This document shows positions 50,380 to 62,870 of a stretch of DNA of 64,000 nt, one piece after another. The notes beneath the pieces were generated by a model. That model was given only the letters and a program-made list of their open reading frames with translations. It made no database searches and was not told the origin of the DNA. The DNA is from Hydractinia symbiolongicarpus. Lineage: Eukaryota; Cnidaria; Hydrozoa; Anthoathecata; Hydractiniidae. Location of the stretch: assembly GCF_029227915.1 (NCBI RefSeq), contig NC_079883.1:682001-746000 (forward strand), in the 5' to 3' direction. The position numbers and the translations under genes were made by a program. Each line of letters starts with the position of its first letter. Position 1 is the first letter of the stretch.

Positions 50380-53221
50380 CCTAACGATTTTTTAAATTAT
50401 ATTTTCGCCACTAAAACGCATGAGACTTGTAGTTTTCAAAAATGTTTTAATTTTTGATGAGACGCTTAATGAGAGAGGTTTAATCTCCGGCAAACGAAAA
50501 CCCGCGATTTCACGTAAATCCCGGGCTTGGCCCGTATAGTCGAATGTATACAAAGAAAGTACCCAGGGAGTAAACGCATTTCCCGAACGATTTTTTAAGT
50601 TATTGTTTCACCACTAAAACGCATGAGACTTGTAGTTTTCAAAAATGTTTTCATTTTTGATGAGACGCTGAATAAAAGAAGTTTAATCGCCGGCAAACGA
50701 AAATCCGCGAATTCCCGTAAATCCCGGACACTGCCCGTATAGCCAGAAGTATACAAAGAAAGTACCGAGGAAGTAAACTCATTTCCCGAACGATTTTTTA
50801 AATTATCTTTTCACCACTAAAACGCACGAGACTTGTAGTTTTCAAAATTGTTTTCATTTTTGATGAGACGCTGAATAAAAGAAGTTTAATCGCCGGCAAA
50901 CGAAAACCCGCGAATTCCCGTAATTCCCAGACTCGGCCCGTATAGTCAAAAGTATACAAAGAAAATACCCAGGGAGTAAACTCATTTCCAAAACGATTTT
51001 TTAAATTATCTTTTCACCACTAAAACGCATGAGACTTTTAGTTTTCAAAAATGTTTTCATTTTTGATGAGACGCTGAATAAAAGAAGTTTAATTGCCGGC
51101 AAACAAAAATCCGAGATTTCCCGTACATCCCGGACTCGGCCCGTATAGTCAAAAGTATACAAAGAAAGTACCCTGCGAGTAAACTCATTTCTAGAACGAT
51201 TTTTTAAATTATCTTTTCACCACTAAAACGCACGAGACTTGTAGTTTTCAAAAATGTTTTCATTTTTGATGAGACGCTGAATAAAAGAAGTTTAATCGCC
51301 GGCAAACGAAAACCCGCGACTTCCCGTAAATCCCGGGCTTGGCCCGTATAGTCGAATATATACGAAGAAATTACCCTGTGAGTAAACTCATTTCCAGAAC
51401 GATTTTTTAAATTATCTTTTCACCACTAAAACGCATGAGACTTGTAGTTTTCAAAAATGTTTTCATTTTTGATGAGACGCTGAATAAAAGAAGTTTAATC
51501 GCCGGCAAACGAAAACCCGCGAATTCCCGTAATTCCCAGACTCGGCCCGTATAGTCAAAAGTATACAAAGAAAATACCCAGGGAGTAAACTCATTTCCAG
51601 AACGATTTTTTAAATTACCTTTTCACCACTAAAACGCATGAGACTTTTAGTTTTCAAAAATGTTTTCATTTTTGATGAGACGCTGAATAAAAGAAGTTTA
51701 ATCGCCGGCAAACGAAAATCCGAGATTTCCCGTAAATCCCGGACTCGGCCCGTATAGTCAAAAGTATACAAAGAAAGTACCCAGGGAGTAAACTCATTTC
51801 CCTAACGATTTTTTAAATTATATTTTCGCCACTAAAACGCATGAGACTTGTAGTTTTCAAAAATGTTTTAATTTTTGATGAGACGCTTAATGAGAGAGGT
51901 TTAATCTCCGGCAAACGAAAACCCGCGATTTCACGTAAATCCCGGGCTTGGCCCGTATAGTCGAATGTATACAAAGAAAGTACCCAGGGAGTAAACGCAT
52001 TTCCCGAACGATTTTTTAAGTTATTGTTTCACCACTAAAACGCATGAGACTTGTAGTTTTCAAAAATGTTTTCATTTTTGATGAGACGCTGAATAAAAGA
52101 AGTTTAATCGCCGGCAAACGAAAATCCGCGAATTCCCGTAAATCCCGGACACTGCCCGTATAGCCAGAAGTATACAAAGAAAGTACCGAGGAAGTAAACT
52201 CATTTCCCGAACGATTTTTTAAATTATCTTTTCACCACTAAAACGCACGAGACTTGTAGTTTTCAAAATTGTTTTCATTTTTGATGAGACGCTGAATAAA
52301 AGAAGTTTAATCGCCGGCAAACGAAAACCCGCGAATTCCCGTAATTCCCAGACTCGGCCCGTATAGTCAAAAGTATACAAAGAAAATACCCAGGGAGTAA
52401 ACTCATTTCCAAAACGATTTTTTAAATTATCTTTTCACCACTAAAACGCATGAGACTTTTAGTTTTCAAAAATGTTTTCATTTTTGATGAGACGCTGAAT
52501 AAAAGAAGTTTAATTGCCGGCAAACAAAAATCCGAGATTTCCCGTACATCCCGGACTCGGCCCGTATAGTCAAAAGTATACAAAGAAAGTACCCTGCGAG
52601 TAAACTCATTTCTAGAACGATTTTTTAAATTATCTTTTCACCACTAAAACGCACGAGACTTGTAGTTTTCAAAAATGTTTTCATTTTTGATGAGACGCTG
52701 AATAAAAGAAGTTTAATCGCCGGCAAACGAAAACCCGCGACTTCCCGTAAATCCCGGGCTTGGCCCGTATAGTCGAATATATACGAAGAAATTACCCTGT
52801 GAGTAAACTCATTTCCAGAACGATTTTTTAAATTATCTTTTCACCACTAAAACGCATGAGACTTGTAGTTTTCAAAAATGTTTTCATTTTTGATGAGACG
52901 CTGAATAAAAGAAGTTTAATCGCCGGCAAACGAAAACCCGCGAATTCCCGTAATTCCCAGACTCGGCCCGTATAGTCAAAAGTATACAAAGAAAATACCC
53001 AGGCAGTAAACTCATTTCCAGAACGATTTTTTAAATTACCTTTTCACCACTAAAACGCATGAGACTTTTAGTTTTCAAAAATGTTTTCATTTTTGATGAG
53101 ACGCTGAATAAAAGAAGTTTAATCGCCGGCAAACGAAAATCCGAGATTTCCCGTAAATCCCGGACTCGGCCCGTATAGTCAAAAGTATACAAAGAAAGTA
53201 CCCAGGGAGTAAACTCATTTC
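50380..53221. repeat. 7-unit tandem duplication (offset 1,421 bp)
   Basis: CCTAACG at 50,380 and 51,801, and TAGCCAGAAG at 50,740 and 52,161, are 1,421 bp apart, exactly seven units. The copies include matching GTTATTGTTTCACC, CCGAGGAAG and CATTTCTAGAACG units. This duplication is interleaved with the 24- and 30-unit-spaced ones, so the region was rearranged several times. Confidence 0.84.
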
Positions 53222-54745
53222 CCGAACGATTTTTTAAATTATATTTTCGCCACTAAAACGCATGAGACTTGTAGTTTTCAAAAATGTTTTCATTTTTGAT
53301 GAGACGCTGAATAAAAGAAGTTTAATCGCCGGCAAACGAAAACCCGCGAATTCCCGTAATTCCCAGACTCGGCCCGTATAGTCAAAAGTATACAAAGAAA
53401 ATACCCAGGGAGTAAACTCATTTCCAGAACGATTTTTTAAATTACCTTTTCACCACTAAAACGCATGAGACTTTTAGTTTTCAAAAATGTTTTCATTTTT
53501 GATGAGACGCTGAATAAAAGAAGTTTAATCGCCGGCAAACGAAAATCCGAGATTTCCCGTAAATCCCGGACTCGGCCCGTATAGTCAAAAGTATACAAAG
53601 AAAGTACCCAGGGAGTAAACGCATTTCCCTAACGATTTTTTAAATTATATTTTCGCCACTAAAACGCATGTGACTTGTAGTTTTCAAAAATGTTTTAATT
53701 TTTGATGAGACGCTGAATAAAAGAAGTTTAATCGCCGGCAAACGAAAACCCGCGAATTCCCGTAATTCCCAGACTCGGCCCGTATAGTCAAAAGTATACA
53801 AAGAAAATACCCAGGGAGTAAACTCATTTCCAGAACGATTTTTTAAATTACCTTTTCACCACTAAAACGCATGAGACTTTTAGTTTTCAAAAATGTTTTA
53901 TATTTTTGATGAGACGCTGAATAAAAGAAGTTTAATCGCCGGCAAACGAAAATCCGAGATTTCCCGTAAATCCCGGACTCGGCCCGTATAGTCAAAAGTA
54001 TACAAAGAAAGTACCCAGGGAGTAAACTCATTTCCCTAACGATTTTTTAAATTATATTTTCGCCACTAAAACGCATGAGACTTGTAGTTTTCAAAAATGT
54101 TTAAATTTTTGATGAGACGCTTAATGAGAGAGGTTTAATCTCCGGCAAACGAAAACCCGCGATTTCACGTAAATCCCGGGCTTGGCCCGTATAGTCGAAT
54201 GTATACAAAGAAAGTACCCAGGGAGTAAACGCATTTCCCGAACGATTTTTTAAGTTATTGTTTCACCACTAAAACGCATGAGACTTGTAGTTTTCAAAAA
54301 TGTTTTCATTTTTGATGAGACGCTGAATAAAAGAAGTTTAATCGCCGGCAAACGAAAATCCGCGAATTCCCGTAAATCCCGGACACTGCCCGTATAGCCA
54401 GAAGTATACAAAGAAAGTACCGAGGAAGTAAACTCATTTCCCGAACGATTTTTTAAATTATCTTTTCACCACTAAAACGCACGAGACTTGTAGTTTTCAA
54501 AATTGTTTTCATTTTTGATGAGACGCTGAATAAAAGAAGTTTAATCGCCGGCAAACGAAAACCCGCGAATTCCCGTAATTCCCAGACTCGGCCCGTATAG
54601 TCAAAAGTATACAAAGAAAATACCCAGGGAGTAAACTCATTTCCAAAACGATTTTTTAAATTATCTTTTCACCACTAAAACGCATGAGACTTTTAGTTTT
54701 CAAAAATGTTTTCATTTTTGATGAGACGCTGAATAAAAGAAGTTT
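51502..54745. repeat. 16-unit block, second copy of the 30-unit-spaced pair
   Basis: Near-identical to the previous entry, with private changes such as CAGGCAGTAAAC near 53,003 and GTTTAAATTTTTG near 54,100. It overlaps a 7-unit tandem duplication on its left. Confidence 0.87.
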
Positions 54746-54939
54746 AATTGCCGGCAAACAAAAATCCGAGATTTCCCGTACATCCCGGACTCGGCCCGTA
54801 TAGTCAAAAGTATACAAAGAAAGTACCCTGCGAGTAAACTCATTTCTAGAACGATTTTTTAAATTATCTTTTCACCACTAAAACGCACGAGACTTGTAGT
54901 TTTCAAAAATGTTTTCATTTTTGATGAGACGCTGAATAA

Positions 54940-57760
54940 AAGAAGTTTAATCGCCGGCAAACAAAAACCCGCGAATTCCCGTAATTCCCAGACTCGGCCC
55001 GTATAGTCAAAAGTATACAAAGAAAATACCCAGGGAGTAAACTCATTTCCAGAACGATTTTTTAAATTACCTTTTCACCACTAAAACGCATGAGACTTTT
55101 AGTTTTCAAAAATGTTTTCATTTTTGATGAGACGCTGAATAAAAGAAGTTTAATCGCCGGCAAACGAAAATCCGAGATTTCCCGTAAATCCCAGACTCGG
55201 CCCGTATAGTCAAAAGTATACAAAGAAAATACCCAGGGAGTAAACTCATTTCCAGAACGATTTTTTAAATTACCTTTTCACCACTAAAACGCATGAGACT
55301 TTTAGTTTTCAAAAATGTTTTCATTTTTGATGAGACGCTGAATAAAAGAAGTTTAATCGCCGGCAAACGAAAATCCGAGATTTCCCGTAAATCCCGGACT
55401 CGGCCCGTATAGTCAAAAATATACAAAAAAGTACCCAGGGAGTAAACTCATTTCCCCAACAATTTTTTAAATTATATTTTCGCCACTAAAACGCATGAGA
55501 CTTGTAGTTTTCAAAAATGTTTTAATTTTTGATGAGACGCTTAATGAGAGAGGTTCAATCTCCGGCAAACGAAAACCCGCGATTTCACGTAAATCCCGGG
55601 CTTGGCCCGTATAGTCGAATGTATACAAAGAAAGTACCCAGGGAGTAAACGCATTTCCCGAACGATTTTTTAAGTTATTGTTTCACCACTAAAACGCATG
55701 AGACTTGTAGTTTTCAAAAATGTTTTCATTTTTGATGAGACGCTTAATGAAAGAGGTTTAATCGCCGGCAAACGAAAACCCGCGATTTCCCGTAAATCCC
55801 GGACTTGGCCCGTATAGTCAAAAGTATACAAAGAAAGTACCCAGAGAGTAAACTCATTTCCCGAACGATTTTTTAAATTATTTTTTCACCACTAAGACGC
55901 ATGAGACTTGTAGTTTTCAGGAATGTTTTTATTTTTGATGAGACGCTTAATGAAAGAAGTTTAATCGCCGGCAAACGAAAACCCGCGTTTTCCCGTAAAT
56001 CCCGGCTTGGCCCGTATAGTCGAGTATATACAAAGAAAGTACCCTGTCTGTAAACTCATTTCCAGAACGATTTTTTAAATTATCTTTTCACCACTAAAAC
56101 GCATGATACTTTTAGTTTTCAAAAATGTTTTCATTTTTGATGAGACGCTGAATAAAAGAAGTTTAATCGCCTGCAATCAAAAATCCGAGATTTCCCGTAC
56201 ATCCCGGACTCGGCCCGTATAGTCAAAAGTATACAAAGAAAGTACCCTTCGAGTAAACTCATTTCTAGAACGATTTTTTAAATTATCTTTTCACCACTAA
56301 AACGCACGAGACTTGTAGTTTTTAAAAATGTTTTCATTTTTGATGAGACGCTGAATAAAAGAAGTTTAATCGCCGGCAAACGAAAACCCGCGAATTCCCG
56401 TAATTCCCAGACTCGGCCCGTATAGTCAAAAGTATACAAAGAAAATACCCAGGGAGTAAACTCATTTCCAGAACGATTTTTTAAATTACCTTTTCACCAC
56501 TAAAACGCATGAGACTTTTAGTTTTCAAAAATGTTTTCATTTTTGATGAGACGCTGAATAAAAGAAGTTTAATCGCCGGCAAACGAAAATCCGAGATTTC
56601 CCGTAAATCCCGGACTCGGCCCGTATAGTCAAAAGTATACAAAGAAAGTACCCAGGGAGTAAACTCATTTCCCGAACGATTTTTTAAATTATATTTTCGC
56701 CACTAAAACGCATGTGACTTGTAGTTTTCAAAAATGTTTTAATTTTTGATGAGACGCTTAATGAAAGAGGTTTAATCTCCGGCAAACGAAAACCCGCGAT
56801 TTCACGTAAATCCCGGGCTCGGCCCGTATAGTCGAATGTATACAAAGAAAGTACCCAGGGAGTAAACGCATTTCCCGAACGATTTTTTAAGTTATTGTTT
56901 CACCACTAAAACGCATGAGACTTGTAGTTTTCAAAAATGTTTTCATTTTTGATGAGACGCTTAATGAAAGAGGTTTAATCGCCGGCAAACGAAAACCCGC
57001 GATTTCCCGTAAATCCCGGACTTGGCCCGTATAGTCAAAAGTATACAAAGAAAGTACCCAGAGAGTAAACTCATTTCCCGAACGATTTTTTAAATTATAT
57101 TTTCGCCACTAAAACGCATGTGACTTGTAGTTTTCAAAAATGTTTTAATTTTTGATGAGACGCTTAATGAAAGAGGTTTAATCTCCGGCAAACGAAAACC
57201 CGCGATTTCACGTAAATCCCGGGCTTGGCCCGTATAGTCGAATGTATACAAAGAAAGTACCCAGGGAGTAAACGCATTTCCCGAACGATTTTTTAAGTTA
57301 TTGTTTCACCACTAAAACGCATGAGACTTGTAGTTTTCAAAAATGTTTTCATTTTTGATGAGACGCTTAATGAAAGAGGTTTAATCGCCGGCAAACGAAA
57401 ACCCGCGATTTCCCGTAAATCCCGGACTTGGCCCGTATAGTCAAAAGTATACAAAGAAAGTACCCAGAGAGTAAACTCATTTCCCGAACGATTTTTTAAA
57501 TTATTTTTTCACCACTAAGACGCATGAGACTTGTAGTTTTCAGGAATGTTTTTATTTTTGATGAGACGCTTAATGAAAGAAGTTTAATCGCCGGCAAACG
57601 AAAACCTGCGTTTTCCCGTAAATCCCGGGCTTGGCCCGTATAGTCGAGTATATACAAACAAAGTACCCTGTCTGTAAACTCATTTCCAGAACGATTTTTT
57701 AAATTATCTTTTCACCACTAAAACGCATGAGACTTGTAGTTTTCAAAAATGTTTTCATTT
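54940..57760. repeat. Mixed units with short local duplications
   Basis: The array continues in phase. Units with GAGACTTTTAG and AATCCGAG alternate with TTAATGAGAGAGG or TTAATGAAAGAGG units. A two-unit set (CATGTGACTTG with AATCTCCGGC, then GTTATTGTTTCACC with CCCAGAGAG) occurs near 56.7-57.06 and again near 57.1-57.47 kb. Private 1-bp losses are at about 55,428 (CAAAAAAGTACC) and 56,004 (CCCGGCTTGG). I see no longer order here. Confidence 0.75.
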
Positions 57761-60700
57761 TTGATGAGAGGCGGAATAAAAGAAGTTTAATCGCCGGCAA
57801 ACGAAAACCCGCGATTTCCCGTAAATCCCGGACTCGGCCCGTATAGTCAAAAGTAAACAAAGAAAATACCCAGGGAGTAAACTCATTTCCCGAACGATTT
57901 TTTAAATTATTTTTTCACCACTAAAACGTATGAGACTTGTAGTTTTCGAAAATGTTTTCATTTTTGATGAGACGCTGAATAAAAGAAGTTTAATCGCCGG
58001 CAAACGAAAATCCGCGAATTCCCGTAAATCCCGGACACTGCCCGTATAGCCAGAAGTATACAAAGAAAGTACCCAGGAAGTAAACTCATTTCCCGAACGA
58101 TTTTTTAAATTATTTTTTCACCACTAAAACGCATGAGACTTGTAGTTTTCAAAAATGTTTTCATTTTTGATGAGACGCTGAATAAAAGAAGTTTAATCGC
58201 CGGCAAACGAAAACCCGCGATTTCCCGTAAATCCCGGACTCGGCCCGTATAGTACAAAGTATACAAAGAAAGTACTCAGGAAGTAAACTCATTTCTCGAA
58301 CGATTTTTTAAGTTATTTTTTCACCACTAAAACGCATGAGACTTGTAGTTTTCAGGAATGTTTTTATTTTTGATGAGACGCTTAATGAAAGAAGTTTAAT
58401 CGCCGGCAAACGAAAACCTGCGTTTTCCCGTAAATCCCGGGCTTGGCCCGTATAGTCGAGTATATACAAACAAAGTACCCTGTCTGTAAACTCATTTCCA
58501 GAACGATTTTTTAAATTATCTTTTCACCACTAAAACGCATGAGACTTGTAGTTTTCAAAAATGTTTTCATTTTTGATGAGAGGCGGAATAAAAGAAGTTT
58601 AATCGCCGGCAAACGAAAACCCGCGATTTCCCGTAAATCCCGGACTCTGCCCGTATAGTCAAAAGTAAACAAAGAAAATACCCAGGGAGTAAACTCATTT
58701 CCCGAACGATTTTTTAAATTATTTTTTCACCACTAAAACGTATGAGACTTGTAGTTTTCGAAAATGTTTTCATTTTTGATGAGACGCTGAATAAAAGAAG
58801 TTTAATCGCCGTCAAACGAAAATCCGCGAATTCCCGTAAATCCCGGACACTGCCCGTATAGCCAGAAGTATACAAAGAAAGTACCCAGGAAGTAAACTCA
58901 CTTCCCGAACGATTTTTTAAATTATTTTTTCACCACTAAAACGCATGAGACTTGTAGTTTTCAAAAATGTTTTCATTTTTGATGAGACGCTGAATAAAAG
59001 AAGTTTAATCGCCGGCAAACGAAAACCCGCGATTTCCCGTAAATCCCGGACTCGGCCCGTATAGTACAAAGTATACAAAGAAAGTACTCAGGAAGTAAAC
59101 TCATTTCTCGAACGATTTTTTAAGTTATTTTTTCACCACTAAAACGCATGAGACTTGTAGTTTTCAAAAATGTTTTCATTTTTGATGAGACGCTTAATGA
59201 AAGAGGTTTAATCGCCGGCAAACGAAAACCCGCGATTTCCCGTAAATCCTGGACTTGGCCCGTATAGTCAAAAGTATACAAAGAAAGTACCCAGGGAGTA
59301 AACTCATTTCCCGAACGATTTTTTAAATTATTTTTTCACCACTAAGACACATGAGACTTGTAGTTTTCAGGAATGTTTTTATTTTTGATGAGACGCCTAA
59401 TGAAAGAAGTTTAATCGCCGGCAAACGAAAACCCGCGTTTTCCCGTAAATCCCGGGCTTGGCCCGTATAGTTGAGTATATACAAAGAAAGTACCCTGTCT
59501 GTAAACTCATTTCCAGAACGATTTTTTAAATTATCTTTTCACCACTAAAACACATGAGACTTGTAGTTTTCAAAAATGTTTTCATTTTTGATGAGTCGCG
59601 GAAGAAAAGAAGTTTAATCCTCGGCAAACGAAAACCCGCGATTTCCCGTAACCCCCGCACTCGGCCCGTATAGTCAAAAGTTTACAAAGAAAATACCCAG
59701 GAAGTAAACTCATTTCCCGAACGATTTTTTAAATTATTTTATCACCACTAAAACGTATGAGACTTGTAGTTTTCAAAAATGTTTTCATTTTTGATGAGAC
59801 GCTGAATAAAAGAAGTTTAATTGCCGGCAAACGAAAACCCACGATTTCCCGTAAATCCCGGACTCGGCCCGTATAGTCAAAAGTATACAAAGAAGGTACC
59901 CTGCGAGTAAATTCATTTCCAAAACGATTTTTTAAATTATTTTTTCACCACTAAGACGCATGAGACTTGTAGTTTTCAGGAATGTTTTTATTTTTGATGA
60001 GACGCTTAATGAAAGAAGTTTAATCGCCGGCAAACGAAAACCCGCGTTTTCCCGTAAATCCCGGACTCGGCCCGTATAGTACAAAGTATACAAAGAAAGT
60101 ACTCAGGAAGTAAACTCATTTCTCGAACGATTTTTTAAGTTATTTTTTCACCACTAAAACGCATGAGACTTGTAGTTTTCAGGAATGTTTTTATTTTTGA
60201 TGAGACGCTTAATGAAAGAAGTTTAATCGCCGGCAAACGAAAACCTGCGTTTTCCCGTAAATCCCGGGCTTGGCCCGTATAGTCGAGTATATACAAACAA
60301 AGTACCCTGTCTGTAAACTCATTTCCAGAACGATTTTTTAAATTATCTTTTCACCACTAAAACGCATGAGACTTGTAGTTTTCAAAAATGTTTTCATTTT
60401 TGATGAGAGGCGGAATAAAAGAAGTTTAATCGCCGGCAAACGAAAACCCGCGATTTCCCGTAAATCCCGGACTCGGCCCGTATAGTCAAAAGTAAACAAA
60501 GAAAATACCCAGGGAGTAAACTCATTTCCCGAACGATTTTTTAAATTATTTTTTCACCACTAAAACGTATGAGACTTGTAGTTTTCGAAAATGTTTTCAT
60601 TTTTGATGAGACGCTGAATAAAAGAAGTTTAATCGCCGTCAAACGAAAATCCGCGAATTCCCGTAAATCCCGGACACTGCCCGTATAGCCAGAAGTATAC

Positions 60701-62540
60701 AAAGAAAGTACCCAGGAAGTAAACTCACTTCCCGAACGATTTTTTAAATTATTTTTTCACCACTAAAACGCATGAGACTTGTAGTTTTCAAAAATGTTTT
60801 CATTTTTGATGAGACGCTGAATAAAAGAAGTTTAATCGCCGGCAAACGAAAACCCGCGATTTCCCGTAAATCCCGGACTCGGCCCGTATAGTACAAAGTA
60901 TACAAAGAAAGTACTCAGGAAGTAAACTCATTTCTCGAACGATTTTTTAAGTTATTTTTTCACCACTAAAACGCATGAGACTTGTAGTTTTCAAAAATGT
61001 TTTCATTTTTGATGAGACGCTTAATGAAAGAGGTTTAATCGCCGGCAAACGAAAACCCGCGATTTCCCGTAAATCCTGGACTTGGCCCGTATAGTCAAAA
61101 GTATACAAAGAAAGTACCCGGGGAGTAAACTCATTTCCCGAACGATTTTTTAAATTATTTTTTCACCACTAAGACACATGAGACTTGTAGTTTTCAGGAA
61201 TGTTTTTATTTTTGATGAGACGCCTAATGAAAGAAGTTTAATCGCCGGCAAACGAAAACCCGCGTTTTCCCGTAAATCCCGGGCTTGGCCCGTATAGTTG
61301 AGTATATACAAAGAAAGTACCCTGTCTGTAAACTCATTTCCAGAACGATTTTTTAAATTATCTTTTCACCACTAAAACACATGAGACTTGTAGTTTTCAA
61401 AAATGTTTTCATTTTTGATGAGTCGCGGAAGAAAAGAAGTTTAATCCTCGGCAAACGAAAACCCGCGATTTCCCGTAACCCCCGCACTCGGCCCGTATAG
61501 TCAAAAGTTTACAAAGAAAATACCCAGGAAGTAAACTCATTTCCCGAACGATTTTTTAAATTATTTTATCACCACTAAAACGTATGAGACTTGTAGTTTT
61601 CAAAAATGTTTTCATTTTTGATGAGACGCTGAATAAAAGAAGTTTAATTGCCGGCAAACGAAAACCCACGATTTCCCGTAAATCCCGGACTCGGCCCGTA
61701 TAGTCAAAAGTATACAAAGAAGGTACCCTGCGAGTAAATTCATTTCCAAAACGATTTTTTAAATTATTTTTTCACCACTAAGACGCATGAGACTTGTAGT
61801 TTTCAGGAATGTTTTTATTTTTGATGAGACGCTTAATGAAAGAAGTTTAATCGCCGGCAAACGAAAACCCGCGTTTTCCCGTAAATCCCGGACTCGGCCC
61901 GTATAGTCAAAAGTATACAAAGAAAGTACCCAGAGAGTAAACTCATTTCCCGAACGATTTTTTAAATTATTTTTTCACCACTAAGACGCATGAGACTTGT
62001 AGTTTTCAGGAATGTTTTTATTTTTGATGAGACGCTTAATGAAAGAAGTTTAATCGCCGGCAAACGAAAACCCGCGTTTTCCCGTAAATCCCGGGCTTGG
62101 CCCGTATAGTCGAGTATATACAAAGAAAGTACCCTGTCTGTAAACTCATTTCCAGAACGATTTTTTAAATTATCTTTTCACCACTAAAACGCATGAGACT
62201 TGTAGTTTTCAAAAATGTTTTCATTTTTGATGAGACGCGGAATAAAAGAAGTTTAATCGCCGGCAAACGAAAACCCGCGATTTCCCGTAAATCCCGGACT
62301 CGGCCCGTATAGTCAAAAGTAAACAAAGAAAATACCCAGGGAGTAAACTCATTTCCCGAACGATTTTTTAAATTATTTTTTCACCACTAAAACGTATGAG
62401 ACTTGTAGTTTTCGAAAATGTTTTCATTTTTGATGAGACGCTGAATAAAAGAAGTTTAATCGCCGGCAAACGAAAATCCGCGAATTCCCGTAAATCCCGG
62501 CCACTGCCCGTATAGCCAGAAGTATACAAAGAAAGTACCC
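57510..62540. repeat. 4- and 9-unit-spaced repeats at the right of the array
   Basis: TAGCCAGAAG occurs at 58,047, 58,859, 60,686 and 62,513, spacings of 812, 1,827 and 1,827 bp (four, nine and nine units). CGCCTAATGA at 59,394 and 61,221 and the GTAACCCCCGCACTCGG unit near 59,648 and 61,475 confirm a 9-unit tandem copy running from about 58.32 to 61.9 kb. The third cycle is partial, since its CGCCTAATGA unit is missing. GAGAGGCGGAAT marks the unit that starts the repeated segment. Confidence 0.85.
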
Positions 62541-62629
62541 AGGAAGTAAACTCATTTCCCGACCAATTTTTTAAATTATTTTTTCACCACTAAAACGCAT
62601 GAGACTTGTAGTTTTCAAAAATGTTTTCA

Positions 62630-62870
62630 TTTTTGATGAGACGCTGAATAAAAGAAGTTTAATCGCCGGCAAACGAAAACCCGCGTATAGTACAAAGTAT
62701 ACAAAGAAAGTACTCAGGAAGTAAACTCATTTCCCGAACGATTTTTTAAATTATATTTTCGCCACTAAAACGCATGTGACTTGTAGTTTTCAAAAATGTT
62801 TTAATTTTTGATGAGACGCTTAATGAAAGAGGTTTAATCTCCGGCAAACGAAAACCCGCGATTTCACGTA
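62630..62870. repeat. Truncated 175-bp unit (28-bp deletion at ~62,685)
   Basis: CCCGCG runs straight into TATAGTACAAAG; 28 bp of the GC-rich block, including three of its four CCCG tetramers, are gone. Unit starts at 62,662 and 62,837 are 175 bp apart. CCG-type repeats at both ends of the lost segment offer short homology for slippage or end joining. I saw it only once, so it looks recent or private. Confidence 0.9.

Noticed and set aside
44101-54031. Reverse-strand open frames of 61-62 codons (44,101, 47,753, 53,843), and similar ones at 925 and 6,025
   Set aside because: All are unit-length chance frames in the satellite. The pair at 47,753 and 53,843 is identical only because of the 30-unit-spaced copy. 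No ribosome-binding site, domain or codon bias is seen.
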